From CAYFYS01 sp965202905 (GTDB taxonomy: Bacteria; Pseudomonadota; Alphaproteobacteria; MPNO01): a stretch of DNA of 64,000 nt. Within the stretch, counting starts at the first letter, position 1. Each line of letters begins with the position of its first letter. This document shows positions 16,871-24,711 of this stretch, one piece after another. The stretch covers positions 558,001-622,000 of the forward strand of contig OZ241868.1 of assembly GCA_965202905.1 (NCBI GenBank). Reading direction: 5' to 3'. The notes beneath the pieces are model-generated. The model was not told the origin of the DNA. It saw only the letters and a program-made list of their open reading frames with translations, and made no database searches. Made by a program: the position numbers and the translations under genes.

Positions 16871-18504
16871 GCGCCCCGCGCTGGGGCATGGTCGTCGACC
16901 TCAACCGCTGCGTCGGCTGCCAGACCTGCACCATTGCCTGCAAGCACGCCAACGACACACCGCCCGGGGTGCAATGGCGTCAGGTTCTGGACGTCGAACG
17001 CGGCACCTATCCGGATGTGGAGCGCCTGTTCCTGGTGACCGGCTGCCAGCACTGCGCCGAGCCGCCCTGCGTGCCGGTCTGCCCGACCGGCGCGACCCGC
17101 CAGCGCGCCGACGGGCTGGTCACGATGGACTACGAAACCTGCATCGGCTGCGGCTACTGCGCGGTCGCCTGCCCGTACCAGGCGCGCACGATCGTCCACG
17201 ATCGGGAGTGGTATTACGGCGGCGCGCCGACCGCCCAGGAGAGCCACGCCGCGCACGAAGAGCGGATCGGCGTGGCCAACAAATGCACGTTCTGCGTCGA
17301 GCGGATCGACGAAGCGGCCGATCTTGGCCTCACGCCGGGGATCGATCTCGAATACACGCCCGCCTGCTCGTCGGCCTGCATCGCCCAGGCGATCCATTTC
17401 GGCGATTTCGCCGATCCGTCCAGCAACGTCAGCCGGCTCACTGCCGGGAACGCCAGCTTTCAGATGCACGCCGAACTCGGTACCGATCCGCAGATCCGCT
17501 ACCTCTACGAGGTGCCGGAGACCATGCCGGGCCGTTCGGCAGATGCCGGCGACCTCGACGACGCCGCAATGGGCGATCCGAGGAACCCGCTGGTCGGCCC
17601 CCGCCAGACCTTCTGGGATGCCCGCGCGGCGATGAACTTCATCATGGGGGGCATGGCCTCGGGCCTGATGGTCGCGGCCTGTACCGCTTGGCTTGCCGGA
17701 ATCGTCGCCGATGTGCCGATGCTTCTGGCCGTCTACGTCGCGGCCGGCGTGTTCATGGCGATCGGCCTGTTCTTCGTCCTTCTCGAGATCGGGCGGAAGG
17801 CGCGCTTCCTCCGTGTCCTGCTACGGCCGCAAAGCTCGTGGATGACGCGGGAGACCTATGCGGTGGCGACGATCTACCCGGCGCTGCTGCTCGACCTCTT
17901 CCTGCCGCACCCGGCACTTCACGCCCTGATCGCCCTCAGCGCGGCGGTCTTCCTGTATTGCCAAGCTAAGATCCTTTACGCCGGCAAGGGCATTCCGGCG
18001 TGGCGGGCGCCGCTGATCCCGGCAATGCTGGTCGCGACGGGGTTGTTCGAGGGGGTGGGCCTGCTGGCGGCGTTCCTGGCGGTCATCGGGACGGGCGGAT
18101 TGCCGGCCGGGTCGGTCGTGCCGGTCGGCATCGCCATCGTCGTCCTTGCCGGGCTCAACGCGGCGCTGTGGCGGCGCTATCGCTCGACCGCGGCGTCGGT
18201 CGGAATCGGACCGCTCGCTCGCGCCGATCTGGCGGCGGCGAGCCCGTTCGTGATCGGGGTCGGGCACGTTGCACCGATCCTCCTTTGCCTTGTGGCGCTC
18301 GTCCTGGCCGGGCCGGCGACGGCGTTCTGGCTCGCCGCGGCGGCCGGGGTGACGGCCTTTGCCGGCGGGGCGGTATGGAAGTTCACTCTCATCACCCGGG
18401 CCTGCCATCAGCAGGGGTTCGCCATTCCGGCGATGCCCCGGCGCGGGTCCGGCGCCCGCGCCGCGCCGGCGCGCCTGTCGCCGACCGCCGCCAAGCTTGT
18501 TTAG
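16867..18504 (+). CDS. Fused four-cluster ferredoxin and NrfD/DmsC-like membrane subunit
   Basis: A 545-residue protein combining two subunits that are usually separate. Residues 1-200 form a DmsB/PadC-like electron-transfer module with four cysteine groups: CVGCQTCTIAC, CQHCAEPPCVPVC, CIGCGYCAVAC, and CTFC with CSSAC. Residues from about 245 onward are hydrophobic, with roughly eight membrane segments, and match the quinone-reacting DmsC/NrfD/PadD type of anchor. It overlaps the catalytic subunit gene by 4 nt. It should pass electrons between the molybdoenzyme and the quinone pool. The fusion fixes a 1:1 stoichiometry of the two modules. The last 30 residues are Ala, Pro and Arg rich. Confidence 0.85.
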   Translation: MSAPRWGMVVDLNRCVGCQTCTIACKHANDTPPGVQWRQVLDVERGTYPDVERLFLVTGCQHCAEPPCVPVCPTGATRQRADGLVTMDYETCIGCGYCAVACPYQARTIVHDREWYYGGAPTAQESHAAHEERIGVANKCTFCVERIDEAADLGLTPGIDLEYTPACSSACIAQAIHFGDFADPSSNVSRLTAGNASFQMHAELGTDPQIRYLYEVPETMPGRSADAGDLDDAAMGDPRNPLVGPRQTFWDARAAMNFIMGGMASGLMVAACTAWLAGIVADVPMLLAVYVAAGVFMAIGLFFVLLEIGRKARFLRVLLRPQSSWMTRETYAVATIYPALLLDLFLPHPALHALIALSAAVFLYCQAKILYAGKGIPAWRAPLIPAMLVATGLFEGVGLLAAFLAVIGTGGLPAGSVVPVGIAIVVLAGLNAALWRRYRSTAASVGIGPLARADLAAASPFVIGVGHVAPILLCLVALVLAGPATAFWLAAAAGVTAFAGGAVWKFTLITRACHQQGFAIPAMPRRGSGARAAPARLSPTAAKLV

Positions 18505-18611
18505 ACCGCGGCCCTTCGGGCGACTCATCCCCGGCAGCTTGTTGCGGGTGGCTTGTTCCGGTGTCGCGGATCTCTATGGTCGCGCGCGGAAACTGGCGGC
18601 GGGAGGCGACG

Positions 18612-20945
18612 ATGGGCGAGTTCGGGGTTGGGCAATCGGTCCCCAGGCTTGAGGACGAGGCGCTGCTGACCGGGCGGGGCTTGTTCAGCGACGACGATGG
18701 CGGCGCCGGCGTGTTGCGCGGCCATGTGCTCCGCGCGCCGCACGCCCACGCCAGGATCCTGTCGATCGACATTGCGGACGCCGCGCGGTTTCCCGGCGTC
18801 TCGGCTGTCCTGGTCGGCGCCGACTATCGCGCCGACGGGCTGGGGCCGATCCCCCATATCGGGCCGCCGGTTCGGCGTCGCGGCGGCGGCGAGATCGACG
18901 CGCCGCCCTATTTTCCGCTCGCCGCAGAGCGTGTGCGCCATGTCGGCGAGGGCGTCGCCTTCGTGCTCGCCGACACGCTGGAGCAGGCGAAGGATGCCGC
19001 CGAGCGCGTCGAGGTCGACTACGAGCCGCTGCCGGCGGTCAGCGCGACCGCGGAGGCCCTGGACCCCGGTCGCCCGCTGGTCTGGCCGGGCAGTCCCGGC
19101 AACGAGGTCTTCCTCCACGAGATCGGCGACCGGGCGGCGACCGACGCGGCCTTCGCCAAGGCCGATCGCGCGGTCCGCCGCAGGCTGGACATCTCGCGGG
19201 TGCTGGCCAACGCGATGGAGCCCCGCGGATGCCTGGCGCGCTACGACCCGCGGCGCGGTACCTGCTGGCTGCGGGCGCCGGTCCAACACCCCTTCGTCGT
19301 GCGCGGCGTCCTGGCCCGCCGGATTCTCGGCATCGACGAGCGGCAGGTCCATGTCGAGGTCGACGATGTCGGCGGCAGCTTCGGGATCAAGGCCAACATC
19401 TATCCCGAATACCTGCTGGCGATCTGGGCGGCGCGGCGTCTCGGCCGGGCGGTCAAGTGGACCGGCGAGCGCAGCGAGGGATTCCTTGCCGACTTCCACG
19501 GCCGGGACAATTTGACCGAAGCCGAGCTCGCGCTCGATTCGGCAGGCCGGTTCCTCGGCCTTCGCGTGCGCACGATCGTCAATATCGGCGCATACCTGTC
19601 GCCGCTCGGGGCGGGGCCGGCAGTCAACAATCTCGGGACCCTGGCCGGGGTCTACCGGACGCCCGCGGCGCATGTCGAGGTGCGCGGCGCCTTGAGCCAC
19701 ACCCAGCCGACGGCACCCTATCGCGGCGCCGGCCGTCCGGAGGCGGCCTATGTCATCGAGCGGCTGATCGATGCGGCGGCGGCCGAGTTGCAGGTCGATC
19801 GGATCGAGCTGCGGCGGCGCAACACGATCGCGCCCGACGAGCTGCCCTTCGCGACGCCCCTGGGCTTCACATACGATTCCGGCGATTTCGAGGCCAACAT
19901 GGACCGGGCCCTGGCGGTCGCCGACGCCGAGGGGTTCCAGGCGCGCCGCGAAGGGGCGGCGGAGCGTGGCAAGCTGCGCGGGCTGGGCCTTGCCAACGCG
20001 ATCGAACGGGCCGCGCCGCCGGGGCTGGAATATGCCGAGATCCGCTTCGATCCCTCGGGCGCGGCGACCGTGCTCTGCGGCGCGACATCCCAGGGCCAGG
20101 GCCATATGACGACCTTCGCCCAGGTCATCGCAGACCGGCTGGGGCTTCCGGCGGACTCGCTGCGCTTCATCCAGGGCGATACCGAGCGGCTCGCCTTCGG
20201 GTTCGGCTCCGGCGGCTCGCGGATATCGGCGCTGGGCACGGCGGCGGTGTTGCTCGCCGCCGACAGGATCGTCGCCAAGGCGCGGATCATCGCCGCCCAC
20301 GCGCTCGAGGCCGCCGAAGCAGATCTGGAGTTCGCCGATAGCCGGTTCGTGATCGCCGGCACCGACCGGTCGATCACCTTGACCGATGTCGCAAAGCGGG
20401 CCTTCCAGCCGGCCATGCTTCCGCCCGGCGTCGACCCCGGGCTCTACGAAAGCGGCACCTATCGGGCGAGCGTTGCGTCCTATCCCAATGGCTGCCATGT
20501 CTGCGAGGTCGAGATCGACCGGGAGACCGGCGCCGTGGAGATCGTCCGCTACGTTGTGGTCGATGATTTCGGCATCCTGATCAATCCACTCCTGGTCAAG
20601 GGCCAGGTGCATGGCGGGGTCGCCCAAGGCGCCGGTCAGGCGCTCATGGAGGCGATGGTCTTCGACAGCGTCAGCGGCCAGGTCCTTGCCGGCTCGTTCA
20701 TGGACTACGCCATGCCGCGCGGTTCCGACCTGTGCGCGATCGAAGTCGAGAGCAATCCGGCGCCCACGGCGACCAACCCGCTGGGCGTCAAGGGCGCGGG
20801 CGAGGCCGGGAATGTCGGGGCGCTGCCTGTGGTCATCAGCGCGGTCGAGGACGCGCTGTCGCCGTTGGGGATCGGCGACTTCGCCATGCCGGCGACGCCG
20901 GAACGGGTCTGGCGTGCCATCCGGGGCGCCGGCGCTACGTCGTGA
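18612..20945 (+). CDS. Xanthine dehydrogenase family molybdopterin-binding large subunit
   Basis: A 777-residue protein of the XDH/CoxL family, mono-MCD molybdenum hydroxylases that insert water-derived oxygen into heterocycles, aldehydes or CO. It shows RLEDEALLTGRGLF, the DVGGSFGIK loop, PYRGAGRPEAAY and GATSQGQGH, and the catalytic glutamate Glu731 in GVKGAGEAGN. The active-site loop VAYRCSFR of true CO dehydrogenase is absent. GGGAGG lies 6 nt before the ATG. No FAD (CoxM) or [2Fe-2S] (CoxS) subunit gene is in the window, so it is either orphan or assembles with subunits encoded elsewhere. Its substrate is unknown; the cluster suggests an aromatic or heterocyclic acid. Confidence 0.88.
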   Translation: MGEFGVGQSVPRLEDEALLTGRGLFSDDDGGAGVLRGHVLRAPHAHARILSIDIADAARFPGVSAVLVGADYRADGLGPIPHIGPPVRRRGGGEIDAPPYFPLAAERVRHVGEGVAFVLADTLEQAKDAAERVEVDYEPLPAVSATAEALDPGRPLVWPGSPGNEVFLHEIGDRAATDAAFAKADRAVRRRLDISRVLANAMEPRGCLARYDPRRGTCWLRAPVQHPFVVRGVLARRILGIDERQVHVEVDDVGGSFGIKANIYPEYLLAIWAARRLGRAVKWTGERSEGFLADFHGRDNLTEAELALDSAGRFLGLRVRTIVNIGAYLSPLGAGPAVNNLGTLAGVYRTPAAHVEVRGALSHTQPTAPYRGAGRPEAAYVIERLIDAAAAELQVDRIELRRRNTIAPDELPFATPLGFTYDSGDFEANMDRALAVADAEGFQARREGAAERGKLRGLGLANAIERAAPPGLEYAEIRFDPSGAATVLCGATSQGQGHMTTFAQVIADRLGLPADSLRFIQGDTERLAFGFGSGGSRISALGTAAVLLAADRIVAKARIIAAHALEAAEADLEFADSRFVIAGTDRSITLTDVAKRAFQPAMLPPGVDPGLYESGTYRASVASYPNGCHVCEVEIDRETGAVEIVRYVVVDDFGILINPLLVKGQVHGGVAQGAGQALMEAMVFDSVSGQVLAGSFMDYAMPRGSDLCAIEVESNPAPTATNPLGVKGAGEAGNVGALPVVISAVEDALSPLGIGDFAMPATPERVWRAIRGAGATS

Positions 20946-20998
20946 TGTAAGGTTGTCCTACCGGATCATGTGGCCGGCGCCGTCGGTGCGGGGAAAGC

Positions 20999-21072
20999 TG
21001 GAGCGGGCAGCGGGAATCGAACCCGCACGAGCAGCTTGGGAAGCTGCCAGGCTACCGTTACATCATGCCCGC
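20999..21072 (-). tRNA. tRNA-Gly (anticodon CCC)
   Basis: On the minus strand the sequence folds as a tRNA with a 7-bp acceptor (GCGGGCA with TGCCCGC), a 5-bp anticodon stem (GCAGC/GCTGC) around the loop TTCCCAA, and a T arm GCGGG-TTCGATT-CCCGC. The anticodon CCC reads glycine codon GGG. The D arm is weak, with about three of four pairs. The discriminator U and an encoded CCA are present at the left end. It stands alone between the XDH-type gene and the riboflavin-kinase-like gene. Confidence 0.95.
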
Positions 21073-21243
21073 GCCGGGCCGCCATTCTATCGCCCGGGAT
21101 GGGCATAACAAGCGCCAAGTTTCGCTGGACCCGCCGCGCGGGCGATGTCATTACTGAAGCTGAAGCCGATGAGCGGGCCCGGTGGAACGGGGTGGAACGC
21201 TGCCGATTGGCGGCCGGCCGGTCGGGGGAGGGCGACGCCGGCC

Positions 21244-21639
21244 ATGAAAGCAGCACTGCTCGGACGCTTGGCCAGCGGTATCGGACAGGGTCGCCACTTC
21301 ACCCGGCTCGACTGGGCGCGCACCCAGTTCATCGACAAGCTCGGCATCGATCCCTATCCGGGCACCGTCAACATCATCGTCGACGACCCTGACGCGACGC
21401 CGGTCTGGGTGCGGCTCAAGCGCACCGCCGGCGTCCGCATCGAGAACCCCAATGACGGCCCGCACGACTGCGATGCCCGGTGCTATCGCGTCTCGATCCA
21501 GGGCCGGATCGATGCGGCGATCGTGCTGCCCGAGATCGAGGGCTACCCGCCGGCCCAGGTCGAGATGGTCGCTGCGGCGAACGTCCGCGATGCGCTCGCG
21601 ATCGAAGACGGCGACCCGGTACGGATCGAGATCCGATGA
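21244..21639 (+). CDS. CTP-dependent riboflavin kinase-like protein (DUF120/RibK family)
   Basis: This 131-residue protein matches the archaeal CTP-dependent riboflavin kinase fold, not bacterial RibF. It has GRLASGIGQGRHFTRLDW at the N-terminus, LGIDPYPGTVNI with Thr41 and Asn43 of the Mg-binding PGTxN motif, then a CDARCYRV segment, VLPEIEGYPPAQVE and a C-terminal RDALAIEDGDPVRIEI. The ATG chosen gives a start matching the family; an upstream ATG adds 33 residues without family resemblance. It is followed after 67 nt by an FAH-family gene on the same strand. Whether it phosphorylates riboflavin or has been recruited for another small molecule is unknown. Archaeal versions often carry an N-terminal HTH domain that is absent here. 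Confidence 0.78.
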   Translation: MKAALLGRLASGIGQGRHFTRLDWARTQFIDKLGIDPYPGTVNIIVDDPDATPVWVRLKRTAGVRIENPNDGPHDCDARCYRVSIQGRIDAAIVLPEIEGYPPAQVEMVAAANVRDALAIEDGDPVRIEIR

Positions 21640-21706
21640 GAGCGGGACGGGGTTCGGCGACACGCCGGGCGCGGGTGGAGTTTCCAGGCAAGGAGCAAGG
21701 CACGCC

Positions 21707-22561
21707 ATGAAGCTTGCCCGCTACAACGCCGACAAGCTCGGCCTGGTGAGGAACGATCAGCTCATCGACGTTACCGAGGCGATTGGGGCGGCCGGGACGG
21801 CAAGCTGGCCCGTGCCGCCGGGCGACCGGCTCGTCGCGTCCCTTGATGCGGTGCGCGCAAGCGTCGAGGAGTGGCGCAAGAAGGGCTTCGTCCAGCTCCA
21901 TGAGAGCGTCAGCCTCAAGAGCCCGGTGGCCAACCCGACCAAGGTGATCGGCGCGCCGGCCAACTACCGCGCACATATCGAGGAGGCGAACGTCGATTCC
22001 GGCATCACCTTCGGGACCACGACGACGACGATCGAAGATTACGGGCTGTTCCTGAAAAACCCCGTCCCGGTGGGTCCGGGCGAGGGGATCGTTTTGCCGT
22101 TTCCGGACCGCCGCACCGACCACGAGGTCGAGCTCGCGATCGTCATCGGCCGGACCGTAAAGGATGTCGCCGAGGCCGATGCGCTCGGCTGCGTTGCCGG
22201 TTACGCCATCGGCCTCGACATGACCGTGCGCGGCCGGGAGGAGCGCAGCCTCAGGAAGGCCGTCGACGGCTTCTCCGTGATCGGCCCGTGGTTGGTCACC
22301 GCCGACGAGATCCCCGCCCCCGATGCGCTGGCGCTCAGGCTCAGCGTCAATGGCGGGCTGCGCCAGGAGTCCTCGACTGCGATGCAGATCTTCGATTGCC
22401 GGCGCCTGATCGCCTACGCCTCGCGGTTCTACACGCTCTATCCCGGCGATGTGATCATGACCGGCACGCCCGAGGGCGTCGGCCCGGTGGTCCCCGGCGA
22501 CGTCATGACCTGTGAGATCGAGGGCATAGGCGCGATGGAGGTCGCGGTCCGCGCCGCCTGA
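21707..22561 (+). CDS. Fumarylacetoacetate hydrolase family protein
   Basis: A 284-residue FAH-superfamily enzyme, a metal-dependent family hydrolysing or decarboxylating 2,4-dioxo and related acids, for example HpcE, YcgM and acylpyruvases. The metal site is visible as Glu140 and Glu142 in DHEVELAIVIG and Asp171 in GLDMTVRG. FLKNPVPV and the C-terminal YPGDVIMTGTPEGVGPV are hallmark segments. An AAGGAG lies about 12 nt before the ATG. It follows the riboflavin-kinase-like gene and converges on the amidohydrolase gene 9 nt downstream. The exact substrate is unknown, but ring-fission products are likely in this context. Confidence 0.88.
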   Translation: MKLARYNADKLGLVRNDQLIDVTEAIGAAGTASWPVPPGDRLVASLDAVRASVEEWRKKGFVQLHESVSLKSPVANPTKVIGAPANYRAHIEEANVDSGITFGTTTTTIEDYGLFLKNPVPVGPGEGIVLPFPDRRTDHEVELAIVIGRTVKDVAEADALGCVAGYAIGLDMTVRGREERSLRKAVDGFSVIGPWLVTADEIPAPDALALRLSVNGGLRQESSTAMQIFDCRRLIAYASRFYTLYPGDVIMTGTPEGVGPVVPGDVMTCEIEGIGAMEVAVRAA

Positions 22562-22570
22562 TCTCTCTCC

Positions 22571-23779
22571 CTACTTCTCCAGATCGAAGATCCGCTTGGC
22601 GTTGAGGCCGAGGATGTTGCGCTTGGCCTCCTCGTCGAGGAACGGGAGGTCCCAGATCACCGCCGGCGGGTCGAAGTCCCAGTGCGGCCAGTCCGAGGCG
22701 TAGAGCAGTTGTGTGCCAGCGTTGACCATCTCGAAGGTCAGTTCCAGCGCCTTGGCGTGATCGGTCTCCAGCGGCTGGCTGGTGTAGTACATCTCGGCCA
22801 TGTATTCCGACGGCCGGCGCTTCAGGAGCGGCGCCTCGGAAGTCCGCATCATGTAGGTGTGGTCGAGCCGCTGCATCAGCCACGGCGCCCATGCCAGCCC
22901 GCTCTCGATCCACACCACCGGCAGGTTCGGGAACCGCTCGGGCAGTCCGTTCATCACCCAGTTGGTCATGTGCAGCACGTTGCACCACACGAACGACAGC
23001 GCGTGCATTGAGCCGAACCGGTTGATCTGCATCATCGAGGGGTCCTGCCAGTAGTAGCCGGCGTGGAAGCCGATCGGCAGGCCGCGCTCCTCGATCGCGC
23101 GGTAGACTTTCATGTAGCGGTTGTGGTGGACTGGTTTGTTGCGGACCGAGGTGACCATGAAGCCGACGATCCCGGGCGAATCGCCGAACGTCTCGACCGT
23201 CCTCAGCGCCTCGTCGGCATCGTTGAACGGCAGGAACGCCATCGACTTGAGGTTCCTGTCCTGGGCGAGCAGGGTCTCGACCGTCCAGCGGTTATAGGCG
23301 TTGCCCAGCAGCGGCTCCATGTCGAATTGCGGGTGCATGCCGAGGAACAGCATCGGCGTCGGGAAGACGATCTGCCGGTCGATTGACATCGACCGATAGG
23401 CCCGCCTTGCCAGCACGACATCGCGGTGCAGCCCGTCCTCGGCGGCGCTCTCCCGGCGCGCGGCCTGGTGCGGGATGCGGCCGCCGCAGTCCTGGTAGCG
23501 CAGCGCCAGGTCGCCATTGAGCCCGTAGGGGGGCGTACCGGTGCGGTTCCGCAGGAAATCCTCAGCTTGGCTGCGGATCACCTCGTCGTCGAGATAGCCG
23601 ATGATGTCCGCCCAGGACTCGCTCTCGGTATGGTGGGAATCGATATCGACGATGAACACGTCGTCGAAGTTGCGCTCGTCGGCCTGGCGCCTGGCGCGCG
23701 CGAGCACGTCGCGGGTGTCGGTCGCGACATCGATCTGGCGGATCGGGTTCTCCCGATGCGGCTCGAGTCCGGAATCCAT
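22571..23779 (-). CDS. Amidohydrolase family metal-dependent hydrolase or decarboxylase (ACMSD-like)
   Basis: A 402-residue TIM-barrel protein of the amidohydrolase_2 type, related to ACMSD and gamma-resorcylate decarboxylases. The N-terminal DIDSHHTES provides metal ligands, GFHAGYYW the central histidine, and ASDWPHWDFD the catalytic aspartate near the C-terminus. The family mostly decarboxylates or hydrolyses aromatic and ring-fission acids. It is the last gene of a three-gene leftward unit with a small unknown protein and a Rieske ferredoxin. This suggests it acts with an oxygenase whose terminal component is encoded elsewhere. Substrate unknown. Confidence 0.85.
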   Translation of the reverse strand: MDSGLEPHRENPIRQIDVATDTRDVLARARRQADERNFDDVFIVDIDSHHTESESWADIIGYLDDEVIRSQAEDFLRNRTGTPPYGLNGDLALRYQDCGGRIPHQAARRESAAEDGLHRDVVLARRAYRSMSIDRQIVFPTPMLFLGMHPQFDMEPLLGNAYNRWTVETLLAQDRNLKSMAFLPFNDADEALRTVETFGDSPGIVGFMVTSVRNKPVHHNRYMKVYRAIEERGLPIGFHAGYYWQDPSMMQINRFGSMHALSFVWCNVLHMTNWVMNGLPERFPNLPVVWIESGLAWAPWLMQRLDHTYMMRTSEAPLLKRRPSEYMAEMYYTSQPLETDHAKALELTFEMVNAGTQLLYASDWPHWDFDPPAVIWDLPFLDEEAKRNILGLNAKRIFDLEK

Positions 23780-23814
23780 TCAGCCTGCTCCCATCAAATT
23801 TCGCGGACCGGCGC

Positions 23815-24132
23815 TCAACCATCCGTGCCGGGCCGGGGCCGGCGGAACCACATCGCCAAGTCGAAGGTGTTGAGGTTCCCGGCATGCAGCATCTCGGTGA
23901 CGGTGACCACGATGTCGGTCGCCGTCGCGGATTCGGTAGACAGGAACGGCAGGAAGACCCGGTCCTCCATCTCGACCTTGTTGGCGAACAGCCGGGTCCC
24001 AGCGGTCAGGAGTTGCTGGACGACCTCGTCGGGAATCGCCTCGGTCGCGCCCTCGTCCAACGCCTTCTCGGCAATCACGAGCGCCCCGGCGGCGGCTTCG
24101 CCAATCGCCGCGATGTCGTCAGACGACGACAT
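23815..24132 (-). CDS. Small conserved-looking protein of unknown function
   Basis: A 105-residue acidic, soluble protein with no family I recognise. The first half is mostly helical and Ala/Glu rich (SSSDDIAAIGEAAAGALVIA). The middle reads IPDEVVQQLLTAGTRLFANK and the second half contains EMEDRVFLPFLSTESATATD. It has no cysteines and no signal peptide. Its start overlaps the end of the Rieske ferredoxin gene by 14 nt and the amidohydrolase starts 35 nt after its stop. Translational coupling between two enzymes and base use like its neighbours argue that it is a real gene. A structural or regulatory role in the same pathway is a guess. Confidence 0.7.
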   Translation of the reverse strand: MSSSDDIAAIGEAAAGALVIAEKALDEGATEAIPDEVVQQLLTAGTRLFANKVEMEDRVFLPFLSTESATATDIVVTVTEMLHAGNLNTFDLAMWFRRPRPGTDG

Positions 24133-24484
24133 AGACCTCCCCTCCGTCGACCTTGACCTCGTAGGGCTTCAGCCGAACGTTCCTGTCGCCCGGGTGCCGG
24201 CCGGTCTTGATGTTGTACTCGTAGCCGTGCCACGGGCAGACGATGTGGATGTCGCTTTCGGAGAATTTGAGCCCCTTGGACGTCTTGTCCTCGCCCAGCA
24301 CCTCCTCGACCTTGCCCAGGATCTTGCCTTGGCAGACCGGCCCGCCCTGGTGGACGCAGTTGTTCTCGTAGGCGTAGAACGCGCCGCCGACACAGAAAAT
24401 GCCGATCTCGAGGTCGCCCTGGGCGACGATCTTGCGGTCGCGGTCGCCGAAATCGACCTGCTTGCCGACATAAATTTCCGCCAC
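24119..24484 (-). CDS. Rieske [2Fe-2S] ferredoxin
   Basis: A 121-residue single-domain Rieske protein, the type that carries electrons to ring-hydroxylating oxygenases. The cluster ligands are Cys43-x-His45 (CVHQGG) and Cys83-x2-His86 (CPWHGYEY), with the long insertion between them typical of the larger bacterial ferredoxins. The GTG start is chosen because GAGGGGAG lies immediately upstream; the longer open frame extends about 70 residues upstream into sequence with no Rieske character. It heads the three-gene unit with the small unknown protein and the amidohydrolase. The oxygenase partner could be the Rieske oxygenase near 3-4 kb or one outside the window. Confidence 0.9.
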   Translation of the reverse strand: MAEIYVGKQVDFGDRDRKIVAQGDLEIGIFCVGGAFYAYENNCVHQGGPVCQGKILGKVEEVLGEDKTSKGLKFSESDIHIVCPWHGYEYNIKTGRHPGDRNVRLKPYEVKVDGGEVYVVV

Positions 24485-24711
24485 GCTGCTCCCCTCTCTG
24501 GAAACGTTGTTTACCGGGCTCAGTCTAACGCTTAAGCCGGAACCCTCAAACGCCGCCCGGTGCGGCGCCCTGTCGCCGGGCAAACCGGCCGTCGCGGCGG
24601 GGCCCGCGGCGACGTTAACGTTTCGGCAAGCTTCACGCACCTTGAAGATCGTACCGTACTTGCCGGGCCCGGTCCAACGTCCCGATCGGTGACGCGGTGT
24701 GCGCAACCGGC

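Noticed and set aside
18612..20945. Assignment of the XDH-type subunit as CO dehydrogenase CoxL
   Set aside because: The VAYRCSFR active-site loop of form I CO dehydrogenase is absent and coxM and coxS are not adjacent.
21145..21243. Longer N-terminus for the riboflavin-kinase-like protein
   Set aside because: The extra 33 residues have no family resemblance and overlap the promoter region of the tRNA; the internal ATG gives the family N-terminus.
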